Positions 1-6,504 of a stretch of 40,263 bases of DNA are shown in pieces. Source of the stretch: Paenibacillus cisolokensis (GTDB lineage: Bacteria; Bacillota; Bacilli; Paenibacillales; Paenibacillaceae). A model generated the notes under the pieces. That model did no database searches and was not told the DNA's origin. It saw only the letters and a list, made by a program, of their open reading frames with translations. Made by a program: the position numbers and the translations under genes. Numbering within the stretch: the first letter of the stretch is position 1; every line of letters starts with the position of its first letter. The stretch is taken from the NCBI RefSeq assembly GCF_018403665.1, contig NZ_BOVJ01000067.1, positions 1 through 40,263 of the forward strand, read 5' to 3'.

Positions 1-95
1 GAATCGAATTACAATATGGCTGGTTAAGTGCTTGATTTATAAGGATTCTGAACGTTGCGACTGACGTTTTCCCACAAACTGCCCACATTGTTAGT
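1..95. other. Left flank, no gene; possible attachment-site side
   Basis: No ORF is visible here. The stretch lies directly behind the 3' end of the integrase gene, where many integrase-type prophages keep attP or attL. The motif TGCCCACATTG occurs near 76-92. The partner att site would lie beyond the right edge of the window, so no attachment core can be identified. Confidence 0.3.
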
Positions 96-1232
96 CTAAA
101 ATAAAACGGCGCTCAACTGGCTAGCCGCTTCCTTTTGCATATTTGGCAGCACGTGCGAATAAGTGTCCATTGTTGTTTTGATTGTTGCGTGGCCAAGCAT
201 CTCCTGCACAACCTTCGGATTAACGTTTGAGGATAATAAAGTCGTAGCGAACGTGTGTCGAAGGCCGTGAAATGAGATTCGAGATACTCCGGATTCTGCA
301 ACCGTCTTTAAAAACTGCTTGTCCAGCGAATTTGGATAGAGGATCTTGTTTGTTTTAGGGCTAGGAAATACAAGATTTAATTCATTTGCCGGACAAGCAA
401 GTTGCCATTTTTTTAACGCTTTAACAGTCTGTTCTGGGAGTTGGATTGTACGAATCGAGCTTTCCGTTTTTGGAGCATCTTTTAAATATATTGATTTTTG
501 GGCCCATACAATGGTTCGTTTTACTCTGACAATTCCTGATTTAGTGTCGACATCATCCCATTTCAGCCCTAATATTTCCCCTTTTCTCATGCCGGAAGTG
601 AGTGCAAGCAGGAAAAGGGTATAATAAATCAAAGGCCCTTTCATGGCATGTGAAAGGAAAATTTTTTGTTCATCGATCGTCCACACCTTTATTTTTGTGT
701 TTTTCCTGGACGTAGATGGTTTTTTCACCAATTGGAAAGGGTTCCTCGCGATCATATTCCACCTGACAGCTTGGTTAAATGCTTTGTTCAACAACCTCCC
801 TATATTTTGGACATGGCCTGGTCCATATTTTTCACGGAGATCGTTGTAAAATTTTTGGATGTGACTTGGTGAAAGATCAGACAGTTTTACTTTGCCGATA
901 TGGGGCTTGATATGGTTTTGAACATATGCTAATCGTTGCTCATAAGTGTTCGGAGCAACTTCGTTTTTTAGCGTGTTTTTCACGTAATCCGTCATAAATT
1001 CCTCAACCGTCATCTTGGATGGTTCAGTGTAAATCCCTCGCAACAATTCATACTGTATCCGTTTTGCCTCAGCCTCGGCCTCTGCTTTAGAGGTAAAACC
1101 TCCAATCTCCTTTTGCTTCCGTTTGCCTGTTTTAGGGTCTACGATGTCATATCGATAGTACCACTTTGCCCCGCAATTGCAGCGCTTACGATCTGGTGGA
1201 CATTTGCAGCCACGCTGGCGGAATGATCCCAT
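96..1232 (-). CDS. int: Tyrosine recombinase, phage integrase
   Basis: Site-specific recombinase that would insert and excise the phage chromosome. The N-terminus carries a Cys-rich stretch (CKCPPDRKRCNCG) followed by an AP2-like arm-binding domain, then a SAM-like core-binding domain (about 75-165). The catalytic domain shows the family residues: Arg216 in TSGMRKGE, His322 and Arg325 in HGLRH, His348 in LGHA and nucleophile Tyr358 in MDTYSHV. I chose the ATG at 1232 (378 aa) because GAGGAG lies 8 nt upstream; the open frame extends to 1304 without a better site. It is last in the minus-strand lysogeny operon and next to the left prophage end, as usual for int. Confidence 0.95.
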   Translation of the reverse strand: MGSFRQRGCKCPPDRKRCNCGAKWYYRYDIVDPKTGKRKQKEIGGFTSKAEAEAEAKRIQYELLRGIYTEPSKMTVEEFMTDYVKNTLKNEVAPNTYEQRLAYVQNHIKPHIGKVKLSDLSPSHIQKFYNDLREKYGPGHVQNIGRLLNKAFNQAVRWNMIARNPFQLVKKPSTSRKNTKIKVWTIDEQKIFLSHAMKGPLIYYTLFLLALTSGMRKGEILGLKWDDVDTKSGIVRVKRTIVWAQKSIYLKDAPKTESSIRTIQLPEQTVKALKKWQLACPANELNLVFPSPKTNKILYPNSLDKQFLKTVAESGVSRISFHGLRHTFATTLLSSNVNPKVVQEMLGHATIKTTMDTYSHVLPNMQKEAASQLSAVLF

Positions 1233-1306
1233 GGTTGTCAACTCCTCACAAACATATGTTCGGTAAAAGGTATATTTAAACAGCCTCGCGGCTGAAAAGC
1301 GCAAGT

Positions 1307-1717
1307 TTACATAAAGAATTTACTCATTTCCGGCGGAATGTCATTGCGTTTCAAAAAATCAGCGATTGTTTCTCCTCTTTGCGGCTGGTCTCCCACGGTC
1401 AGCAGGCGGATGGCAAATTTATTGGCTTGGCGCTCGAATTTGCCGGGATGAAAAAATGAATGCTCGTCCAACCAAAAACGATTAAGACCAGGATGCAGAC
1501 GGTCATGGGCCAACTCGTGAGCGCATACAAAGCGTTGCCAGCGTTCGTCTAGATTCTCATGAATGACTATGTAGCGGCGGCGCAGCATGCGGACGTATAG
1601 GCCGCGAGTATTGTTACCGAGATCGCGAAACCATACATTTATACCGAGACACCCAGCAAGCTCAAAAGGATCGTTTGTTTTGTATTTACGAAATAGCCTT
1701 CGAATAATGTCGTCCAT
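1307..1717 (-). CDS. immA: ImmA/IrrE-type metallopeptidase
   Basis: Zinc metallopeptidase of the ImmA/IrrE (M78, DUF955) family, 136 aa. The HELAH zinc motif is at residues 67-71 (CAHELAHDRLH), and a Phe/His-rich stretch follows with the usual glutamate region (ERQANKFA). In ICEBs1 and related elements such proteases cleave the XRE repressor after DNA damage, releasing lytic genes. The gene lies directly downstream of the repressor (18 nt gap) and before int in one minus-strand operon, which supports that role. Substrate identity is inferred from context. Confidence 0.9.
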   Translation of the reverse strand: MDDIIRRLFRKYKTNDPFELAGCLGINVWFRDLGNNTRGLYVRMLRRRYIVIHENLDERWQRFVCAHELAHDRLHPGLNRFWLDEHSFFHPGKFERQANKFAIRLLTVGDQPQRGETIADFLKRNDIPPEMSKFFM

Positions 1718-1734
1718 CGCGGCGCCTCCCCGGT

Positions 1735-2151
1735 CTATTCATCGATGGGCTTCCTTTTATTCTTTTTCTTCGCATCCCAGAAGATCGCTTCCATGACCTT
1801 CAAAACCTTTTCCTTATCCTCTTCGTCGATCGGCACGCCGTCGAACATAACCGGTGCGTCTTCCTCGAGTAGCTTTTTGAAGTCCAGTCTATCGCGGTAC
1901 GTTGCCCAAGAAGGGATAGGATTTGGGTTTTCGATTTTAGTTTGAAACTTCAAATCACTACGCCCTAGGAGATAATCAGTAGACGTTTCTAAAATATCCG
2001 CTATTTTCTGTAAGTCTTCTGCTGTAGGTGTTACTCTGTCGTTTTCGATGTGACCGAAGTTCGACCGGCCCATCCCCAATTTTTCAGCTATCTGCTGCTG
2101 TGTGAGTTTTCTCTCTAACCTTAATTCCTTAATTCTCCTACCTAAAGACAT
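1735..2151 (-). CDS. XRE-family phage repressor (CI-like)
   Basis: Predicted lysogeny repressor, 138 aa. The N-terminal helix-turn-helix (residues about 3-60, LTQQQIAEKLGMGRSNFGHIEN) matches the HTH_3/XRE family. The C-terminal half is charged and Lys-rich and has no LexA-like Ser/Lys peptidase signature, which fits inactivation by the neighbouring ImmA-like protease rather than RecA-driven self-cleavage. I chose ATG 2151 (MSLGRRIKEL) because GGAG precedes it by 8 nt; an open frame runs on to 2238 through operator DNA and is unlikely to be used. Its likely targets are the five 15-bp GGTATT-N3-AATACC sites at 2187-2573. Confidence 0.9.
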   Translation of the reverse strand: MSLGRRIKELRLERKLTQQQIAEKLGMGRSNFGHIENDRVTPTAEDLQKIADILETSTDYLLGRSDLKFQTKIENPNPIPSWATYRDRLDFKKLLEEDAPVMFDGVPIDEEDKEKVLKVMEAIFWDAKKKNKRKPIDE

Positions 2152-2186
2152 ACGGTTCACTCCGTCCAAATTAAATTTTAAATTTG

Positions 2187-2201
2187 GGTATTTAAAATAC
2201 T
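2187..2201. promoter_or_regulatory. Operator O1
   Basis: The 15-mer GGTATTTAAAATACT is a near-perfect palindrome. It sits immediately upstream of and touching the -35 box of PR, between the repressor start and PR. It matches the consensus GGTATT-N3-AATACC shared with O2-O5. Assignment to the adjacent XRE repressor or the Cro-like protein is inferred from position. Confidence 0.75.
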
Positions 2202-2229
2202 TGACGGTAGTGAAAATACCGTTTATAAT
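2201..2229 (+). promoter_or_regulatory. Rightward early promoter PR
   Basis: TTGACG (2201-2206), a 17-bp spacer and TATAAT (2224-2229): one mismatch to the sigma-A consensus. It reads into the Cro-like gene at 2255, whose ribosome site AAGGAGGTGA is at 2240-2249. Operator O2 fills the spacer and O1 abuts the -35, so a bound repressor would block polymerase. It is the probable start of the early operon. Confidence 0.85.
2206..2220. promoter_or_regulatory. Operator O2, inside the PR spacer
   Basis: The 15-mer GGTAGTGAAAATACC has the outer half-sites GGTA/TACC and a less symmetric left arm. It lies wholly between the -35 and -10 of PR. Its start is 19 bp from the start of O1, close to two helical turns, which would allow side-by-side binding of two dimers. 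Confidence 0.7.
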
Positions 2230-2254
2230 GAGACACAAAAGGAGGTGATGTTAA

Positions 2255-2467
2255 TTGAAACGGACTGCGCTTCAGAATGCCCGTAAAGAAAGAGGATTGA
2301 CTCGCATACAGTTCGCGGAGAAATTAGGGGTTTCCGCTGAACACGTTAAAAGCCTTGAGTACGGGCGAGTCAATCCTAGTCCGCAACTGCTGTTCAAAAT
2401 TAGCGCCGAGTTGTCGGAGCCGCCGGAAGCACTTTTCCCTGACATCGTTTCATCTGCCTACAATTAG
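2255..2467 (+). CDS. Cro-like XRE helix-turn-helix protein
   Basis: Single-domain 70-aa DNA-binding protein. The HTH (LTRIQFAEKLGVSAEHVKSLEYGR) spans residues about 15-38 and fits the HTH_3/Cro family. The start is TTG at 2255, chosen because a near-perfect Shine-Dalgarno (AAGGAGGTGA) precedes it by about 6 nt; no ATG in frame fits. It is first in the PR transcript, divergent from the repressor, as expected for Cro or an early antirepressor. Its coding region is also crossed by antisense transcription from the leftward promoter at 2488-2516, and its stop codon overlaps operator O3. Confidence 0.88.
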   Translation: MKRTALQNARKERGLTRIQFAEKLGVSAEHVKSLEYGRVNPSPQLLFKISAELSEPPEALFPDIVSSAYN

Positions 2468-2480
2468 TATTTTCAATACC
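2466..2480. promoter_or_regulatory. Operator O3
   Basis: The 15-mer AGTATTTTCAATACC overlaps the stop codon of the Cro-like gene. It lies where transcription from the leftward promoter (-10 at 2488-2493) should begin, so occupancy could block initiation or early elongation. Confidence 0.7.
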
Positions 2481-2487
2481 CAAGATT

Positions 2488-2516
2488 ATTATATTAACTG
2501 CTAATGGTATTGTCAA
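2488..2516 (-). promoter_or_regulatory. Consensus leftward promoter facing PR
   Basis: Read on the minus strand: TTGACA (2516-2511), a 17-bp spacer, TATAAT (2493-2488). This is a perfect sigma-A consensus. It fires toward the repressor at 2151 through a leader of about 330 nt that is fully antisense to the Cro-like gene, and convergently with PR. O4 covers its -35 and O3 its predicted start point. I infer it to be a main repressor promoter. A weaker back-to-back alternative (TTTTCA-16-TAAATA, minus strand) exists inside the O1-O2 region. Confidence 0.75.
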
Positions 2517-2520
2517 TACC
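2506..2520. promoter_or_regulatory. Operator O4, over the leftward -35
   Basis: The 15-mer GGTATTGTCAATACC is palindromic apart from its centre. It includes the -35 hexamer of the leftward promoter (TTGACA read on the minus strand). Best-conserved copy of the set. Confidence 0.75.
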
Positions 2521-2558
2521 AATTCTTCCAGTACCAGTATATTTTTTTGATTATAGAC

Positions 2559-2573
2559 GGTAATTTAAATACC
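2559..2573. promoter_or_regulatory. Operator O5, before the DUF771 gene
   Basis: The 15-mer GGTAATTTAAATACC is palindromic and lies 21 nt before the TTG start at 2594. No convincing promoter could be placed beside it, so it may act on read-through transcription, by looping, or on an unseen weak promoter. Confidence 0.65.
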
Positions 2574-2593
2574 CTTATGTGGGGTGGTTGATA

Positions 2594-2869
2594 TTGAGCT
2601 TAATAAGCGTTCAAGTAGACGATTCGGTCGTCCTTGCTCAGCTCAAGGAGCAAGTCGCCGAAAAGCTCAAGGAGTATGACGCCGAACTGGTATTCTGGGA
2701 CCGTCAAGAGTTGATGCGTCGAACCTGCATGAGCTGGAACTTTATCCAGGATCAATTTTTCTTCGACCCGAGGTTTCCGAAATTCAAGATCGGCAACAAG
2801 TGGTATTTCCCGGCCAAAGAGACGCGGGAATTCCTGGTCGAGTGGATACGGGAACAGAAAACAGGGTGA
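2594..2869 (+). CDS. DUF771-family phage protein
   Basis: Small 91-aa protein of the DUF771 type, seen next to the switch of many Bacillota phages. The conserved core is WDRQELMRRTCMSWNFIQ, followed by a DPRFPKF segment and WYFPAKETREFLVEWI near the C-terminus. The layout resembles a winged-helix, excisionase-like fold (a MerR-like reading of the family). The start is taken as TTG 2594 behind the GGGGTGG site; the frame is open to a GTG at 2579 that sits on top of that site. Function in this phage is unknown; an excision or early regulatory role is inferred from position behind O5. Confidence 0.75.
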   Translation: MSLISVQVDDSVVLAQLKEQVAEKLKEYDAELVFWDRQELMRRTCMSWNFIQDQFFFDPRFPKFKIGNKWYFPAKETREFLVEWIREQKTG

Positions 2870-2883
2870 AGGGAGGCCGCAAC

Positions 2884-3084
2884 ATGACAGCAATCCAAAG
2901 GCGCATTGACGCCCGGCGTCGGCAGCTGGCACAGATTGATGACTCGGTAATGGTCGAACTCTGTGTGACCGATCCGAGAAGCGGCGACATAAAGTTTGTC
3001 ACACAAATCTCTGTCGAGCAGGCCAGAGATTTGCTCCAGCGCGAGATCGACGACCTGGAGCGGATCGTGAGAGCGAGGAGGTAA
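2884..3084 (+). CDS. Small phage protein, unknown function
   Basis: A 66-aa charged protein (MTAIQRRIDARRRQLAQIDD...). The N-terminus is Arg-rich and helical, the middle may form a short beta segment (DIKFVTQIS), and the C-terminus (VEQARDLLQREIDDLERIV) looks amphipathic helical. I chose ATG 2884 because GGGAGG lies 8 nt upstream. It is tightly packed with the genes on both sides (14 nt and 1 nt), so it belongs to the early operon. I do not recognise a family. Confidence 0.7.
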   Translation: MTAIQRRIDARRRQLAQIDDSVMVELCVTDPRSGDIKFVTQISVEQARDLLQREIDDLERIVRARR

Positions 3085-3085
3085 C

Positions 3086-3397
3086 ATGATCACAAAAATC
3101 TGGCGGCTGACGCCCGAGCAAATCGCCGACTACAAGCCTGGGATGGACCTGGGCGAGCCGCACGAGGTCAAGGACGTGCCCGTTATCGTTTATATCTCAG
3201 ACCTCGATGAGGCGAAACGTAGGGCGGCCCGGGGCAACCAGACGAAAGCAAAACGCAAATCGTTGCTAACCGCTAGGTTGTACGACAGCCTGCGCCGTGA
3301 CGGCTACAGCGATCAGGAGATCGCGAAGCAGTACGGTATCAAGCACAAAACGCTTACAGCTTATAAGTCCCTCTGGCGCAAAAGAGAGGAGCTTTGA
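3086..3397 (+). CDS. Helix-turn-helix early phage protein
   Basis: A 103-aa protein. The C-terminal half (about 60-98) contains a recognisable helix-turn-helix: LYDSLRRDGYSDQEIAKQYGIKHKTLTAYKSLW. A basic stretch (KAKRKS) precedes it. The N-terminal half is a mixed alpha/beta region without a family match. The ATG follows GAGGAGG closely and starts 1 nt after the previous gene, which implies translational coupling. It is probably DNA binding, perhaps regulating early genes; the target is unknown. Confidence 0.7.
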   Translation: MITKIWRLTPEQIADYKPGMDLGEPHEVKDVPVIVYISDLDEAKRRAARGNQTKAKRKSLLTARLYDSLRRDGYSDQEIAKQYGIKHKTLTAYKSLWRKREEL

Positions 3398-3413
3398 AAG
3401 GAGGTGACCAACT

Positions 3414-3755
3414 TTGAAGATCGTCAACCTTACGCCCCATGACGTGAAAGTATACGATGCTGACGCAAAGTCCGTCATTCGTGTCTACCCGGCATCCGGG
3501 AAGATCGCGCGGGTGAAAAGCCAAGCGGTCGTTGTCGGCGAAGCGAACGGAATCGAAGTCGTCCGCACGAAATTCGACGAAATCGTCGATCTGCCCGGAC
3601 CACAGCCGGGAACGAAATATATCGTCTCGCTGCTGGTATTGCAGGCAGCTGCCGGGACGCGCGACGACCTGATCGGACCGGATACGGGCTTCGCGAGCGT
3701 CGTCAGGGACGCCGAAGGCAATATCCTCGGTGTCCGGCGGTTCCAAGTTCTTTGA
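3414..3755 (+). CDS. Conserved small phage protein (MKIVNLTPHDV type)
   Basis: A 113-aa protein beginning MKIVNLTPHDVKVYDAD, a start shared by small proteins of many Gram-positive phages. A mid-region IVSLLVLQAA and a GRDDLIGPDTG-like segment (TRDDLIGPDTGF) are the other conserved parts as I recall the family. Predicted mostly beta. The TTG start at 3414 follows a strong GAAAGGAGGTGACC site. It has no enzyme motif I can name, and the role is unknown. It sits in the run of small early genes before the DUF2800/DUF2815 pair. Confidence 0.75.
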   Translation: MKIVNLTPHDVKVYDADAKSVIRVYPASGKIARVKSQAVVVGEANGIEVVRTKFDEIVDLPGPQPGTKYIVSLLVLQAAAGTRDDLIGPDTGFASVVRDAEGNILGVRRFQVL

Positions 3756-3770
3756 AAGGAGGTGAGGACC

Positions 3771-3962
3771 GTGAGCAGATCGCAACGCCTGCGGAGCCTG
3801 ATCAATCTTAAGCAGCTCGTCGACACGGCGAGGAGCGAGAGGACGCGGACTGTATTCGCCCGGCAGTACCAGGCCGCAGAAAAGCGAAACGCCGCCCTAG
3901 CCGACGGCGCTTCACAAGCAACTGGAAATATCAAGTTCAGCTCTATTGTAGCACACATTTAA
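3771..3962 (+). CDS. Small basic protein, unknown function
   Basis: A 63-aa protein, strongly basic in its first 45 residues (SRSQRLRSLINLKQLVDTARSERTR is spread over that part), predicted helical. I chose GTG 3771, since the earlier GTG at 3762 lies inside the AAAGGAGGTG ribosome site. It belongs to the early operon. No family is recognised; nucleic-acid contact is only a guess from its charge. Confidence 0.55.
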   Translation: MSRSQRLRSLINLKQLVDTARSERTRTVFARQYQAAEKRNAALADGASQATGNIKFSSIVAHI

Positions 3963-3989
3963 CTTCTAAATAAATAGGAGGTCTCTTAA

Positions 3990-4411
3990 ATGTCTGTTCA
4001 AATTCACATCAACGGCGACAACGCCGGCGAAGCAATCCAGGAGCTTGCCGCTCTGGCAGCGGCGTTCACTACAAAGTCGGTAGAGGTTGTAGAAAACCGC
4101 AGGAGGAGAAGCCGAAGCGTCAACGGCCGACCAAGACCGAGCAACCGGAAAAGAAAGCCGATCCGGTACCGGAGGAGCAGGACGAAGGTACGGAACCGGA
4201 AAGCTCCGATGCGGATGACGCGGAAGGCTCGGACGCTCCAGTACCGACCGACGTAGAGCTGCGCGCAGCGGCTGCTGAGGTCGGTAAGAAAGGCCCGGAA
4301 GCCAAGCAGGCGATCAAGGATCTGCTCGGAAAATACGGTGTCCCAAATGTCACGGCAGTCCCTAACAGCAAGCGAGCGGCGTTTCTCCGCGATCTGGAGG
4401 CGTTATCCTGA
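3990..4411 (+). CDS. Acidic linker-type early protein, frame broken at 4093-4096
   Basis: Read as one gene this gives about 140 aa: an N-terminal segment (MSVQIHINGDNAGEAIQEL), a long Glu/Pro/Lys-rich acidic linker and a conserved C-terminus (AKQAIKDLLGKYGVPNV, RAAFLRDLEAL). The frame that starts at 3990 shifts at the AAAA run 4093-4096; unshifted, it would give an implausible Arg-rich tail ending at 4256. Adding one A restores the conserved end, whose stop overlaps the next ATG (TGATG). The layout resembles a family of Bacillota phage proteins with an acidic middle and a HeH-like C-terminus. The break is probably a base-call error; a programmed -1 shift is the alternative. Confidence 0.65.
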
Positions 4412-4656
4412 TGCCGGCGACGAAGAACAGGGCCCGCGACTTGGAGTTTGATCTTTCGATCTGTGAACGATGGGACCTCGGAAACCCGGATATTACGAAT
4501 GAATTTGTTCGGCAAGCCCTCGAAGGCTGGCCGTATGCGATCCGGCGGGCGCTGGCCGCAGAGGCCGAGATCGATCGGCTCCGGAACGAACTGAACATCC
4601 TGCAGCAGCAACTTTACGGATCGGAGGTGTACGGGATTGGTACAAGCGCACTCTGA
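4411..4656 (+). CDS. Small early protein with C-terminal coiled coil
   Basis: An 81-aa protein. The first half is acidic/aromatic (LEFDLSICERWDLGNPDITNEF) and the second half is helical with a heptad-like stretch (AAEAEIDRLRNELNILQQQL), suggesting a short coiled coil. The ATG overlaps the previous stop (TGATG), and its end overlaps the DUF2800 gene by 20 nt, so the three are translationally linked. No family is recognised. It could be an adaptor for the nuclease or SSB-like protein that follow, but only context supports that. Confidence 0.7.
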   Translation: MPATKNRARDLEFDLSICERWDLGNPDITNEFVRQALEGWPYAIRRALAAEAEIDRLRNELNILQQQLYGSEVYGIGTSAL

Positions 4657-5836
4657 ACGCGCCCACGCCTTACTTAGTGCGTCCAAGGCGGCCCAGTGGA
4701 TCAATTGCCCGCCGAGCGCCCGGCTGCAGGAGCGGCTGCCGGACAAACGGAGCGAGTATGCCGATCAAGGTACGGTCGCACATGAGCTGGCCGAGCTCAA
4801 GCTGCGCCGGCGGCTGACGCCGTGTAACTCCAAACAACGGCGAGAGATTGACGCAGCCATCGGCTATCTCCAGCAAAATCCACTCTACGACGCGGAGATG
4901 GAGTCAGCCGTCAACGAATACGTCGAAATCGTCGAGGAGCGATTCATGGCCGCGAAGGCCCGCAGCTCCGACGCCACAATACTTCTGGAGGAATCACTAG
5001 ATTTCTCCGAATGGGTGCCGGACGGTTACGGGACCGGCGACGTCGTCCTGATCAGCGACGGTGTACTTGAGGTGATCGACCTGAAATACGGCAAAGGTGT
5101 ACCGGTCAGCGCAGTCGGCAATCCGCAGATCAGGCTCTACGGCCTCGGTGCCTGGAATGCCTATAACTACCTGTACGACATCCGGGAGATCCATGGCACG
5201 ATTGTCCAGCCGCGGCTCGACAATATAAGCACAGACATTATGTCGGTCGACGAATTGCTCGAATGGGCGGAGACGGTCGTGCGTCCCGCAGCAGCTCTGG
5301 CCTATGAGGGCAAAGGAGAATACAAGCCGGGCGATCACTGCCGCTGGTGCAAGGTCAAAGGCAATTGCCGGGCCCGCGCCGACGCCAATATGGCGGCGCT
5401 GCAGTATGAATTCCAGGACCCAGCGTTGCTCACGCTCGACGAGATCGGATCAATCCTCCACGTCGCGGAGCAGCTCTCCGCGTGGGCGAAAGACGTCGCG
5501 GATTACGCTTTCGAGCAGGCAAAGGCCGGCCAAAAGGTTCCAGGTTGGAAGCTCGTCGAGGGTCGGAGTAACCGGCAGATCACGGATAAAGACGCGGCGC
5601 GATCGGCGCTGGAGGCCGCCGGTTTGGAGCCGGCCGATTACCTCAAGCCGCAAGATCTCCTCGGGATCGGCGACTTGGAAAAGCGGATTGGTAAGAAGGA
5701 GCTGGCCGCGCTGATCGGCGATCTGATCGTCAAGCCGCCAGGCAAGCCGGTACTTGTCCCGGAGACTGACAAGCGGCTGGAGCTCAACAGCGTCGAGAAC
5801 GATTTCGCAAACGAAAATTTTAATTTGGAGGACTGA
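4637..5836 (+). CDS. DUF2800 RecB/Cas4-like nuclease
   Basis: A 399-aa protein of the DUF2800 family, a PD-(D/E)XK nuclease related to Cas4 and AddB. Motifs: His49 in GTVAHELAEL; Asp135 in GTGDVVL; Glu145-Val-Ile-Asp148-Leu-Lys150 (EVIDLK), the catalytic strand; QIRLYGLGA as the QxxxY-type motif. Cys24 (WINCPPS) together with Cys235, Cys238 and Cys244 (CRWCKVKGNC) gives the four-Cys pattern of an Fe-S cluster as in AddB/Cas4. It is a likely DNA exonuclease for phage recombination or replication. The TTG start at 4637 follows GGAGGTG. It is paired with the DUF2815 SSB-like gene, as in many phages. Confidence 0.9.
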   Translation: MVQAHSERAHALLSASKAAQWINCPPSARLQERLPDKRSEYADQGTVAHELAELKLRRRLTPCNSKQRREIDAAIGYLQQNPLYDAEMESAVNEYVEIVEERFMAAKARSSDATILLEESLDFSEWVPDGYGTGDVVLISDGVLEVIDLKYGKGVPVSAVGNPQIRLYGLGAWNAYNYLYDIREIHGTIVQPRLDNISTDIMSVDELLEWAETVVRPAAALAYEGKGEYKPGDHCRWCKVKGNCRARADANMAALQYEFQDPALLTLDEIGSILHVAEQLSAWAKDVADYAFEQAKAGQKVPGWKLVEGRSNRQITDKDAARSALEAAGLEPADYLKPQDLLGIGDLEKRIGKKELAALIGDLIVKPPGKPVLVPETDKRLELNSVENDFANENFNLED

Positions 5837-5842
5837 TCTTTC

Positions 5843-6445
5843 ATGGCAATCGACAATCAAGCAACGAAGGTAATCACGGGTAAGGTACGCCTTTCTTACG
5901 CCCATATTTGGGAGCCGCAATCAATCGATGGTGGCGAAGAAAAATATAGCTGCTCGATCCTCATTCCGAAATCGGATAAGGAGACGTTGCGCAAGATCAA
6001 GGCTGCTGTTGATGCCGCTGTCGAGCTCGGCAAGAGCAAATGGGGCGGCAAGGTCCCTGCGAATCTCAAAAAGCCGCTCCGGGACGGCGATGAGGAGCGC
6101 CCGGACGACGAAGCATACGCTGGCCACTACTTCCTGAATGCGACGAGTAAGAACAAGCCCGGGATCGCCAAGCCGATCGGGAAAGGGCCCGACGGGAAAG
6201 TCAAATTCCAAGAAATCACGGACACCACGGAAGTCTATTCCGGCTGTTATGCCAAGGTTTCACTGAACTTCTATCCGTTTGATGCTCGCGGGAACCGCGG
6301 CGTCGCGGCCGGCTTGAACAACATCGTCAAAGTCCAGGACGGCGATTATCTGGGTGGCCGGGCAAGTCTGCAGGATGACTTCGCCAATGAAGATTTTGAC
6401 GACGTAGTCGACATCAGCGACGACGATGACGATTTCTTGAGCTAA
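5843..6445 (+). CDS. DUF2815 single-stranded DNA-binding-like protein
   Basis: A 200-aa DUF2815 protein, a family resembling the T7 gp2.5-type OB-fold ssDNA-binding proteins. Visible features: an N-terminal beta region (VITGKVRLSYAHIWEP), a conserved KYSCSILIPKSD segment, NFYPFD in the second half, and a very acidic C-terminal tail ending DDDDDFLS. Such tails in SSBs recruit partner proteins. It lies 6 nt after the DUF2800 nuclease, supporting a joint recombination/replication role. The ATG 5843 is preceded by TTGGAGG. Confidence 0.88.
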   Translation: MAIDNQATKVITGKVRLSYAHIWEPQSIDGGEEKYSCSILIPKSDKETLRKIKAAVDAAVELGKSKWGGKVPANLKKPLRDGDEERPDDEAYAGHYFLNATSKNKPGIAKPIGKGPDGKVKFQEITDTTEVYSGCYAKVSLNFYPFDARGNRGVAAGLNNIVKVQDGDYLGGRASLQDDFANEDFDDVVDISDDDDDFLS

Positions 6446-6455
6446 TGACGACGGT

Positions 6456-6482
6456 GGGGATTCGGTAGCGGGTCCCCTTTCC
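6456..6482 (+). terminator. Weak hairpin between DUF2815 and MazG genes
   Basis: GGGGA (6456-6460) pairs with TCCCC (6473-6477) around a 12-nt loop, followed by TTT only. It could attenuate transcription after the abundant SSB-like gene, but the T tract is short. Confidence 0.35.
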
Positions 6483-6504
6483 TATCAAAAGGGAGGTACT
6501 CGAA

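Noticed and set aside
2160-2240. Longer N-terminus of the repressor (start at 2238)
   Set aside because: It would be encoded by the operator and PR DNA, is AT-rich and non-conserved in character, and has no ribosome site; ATG 2151 has GGAG.
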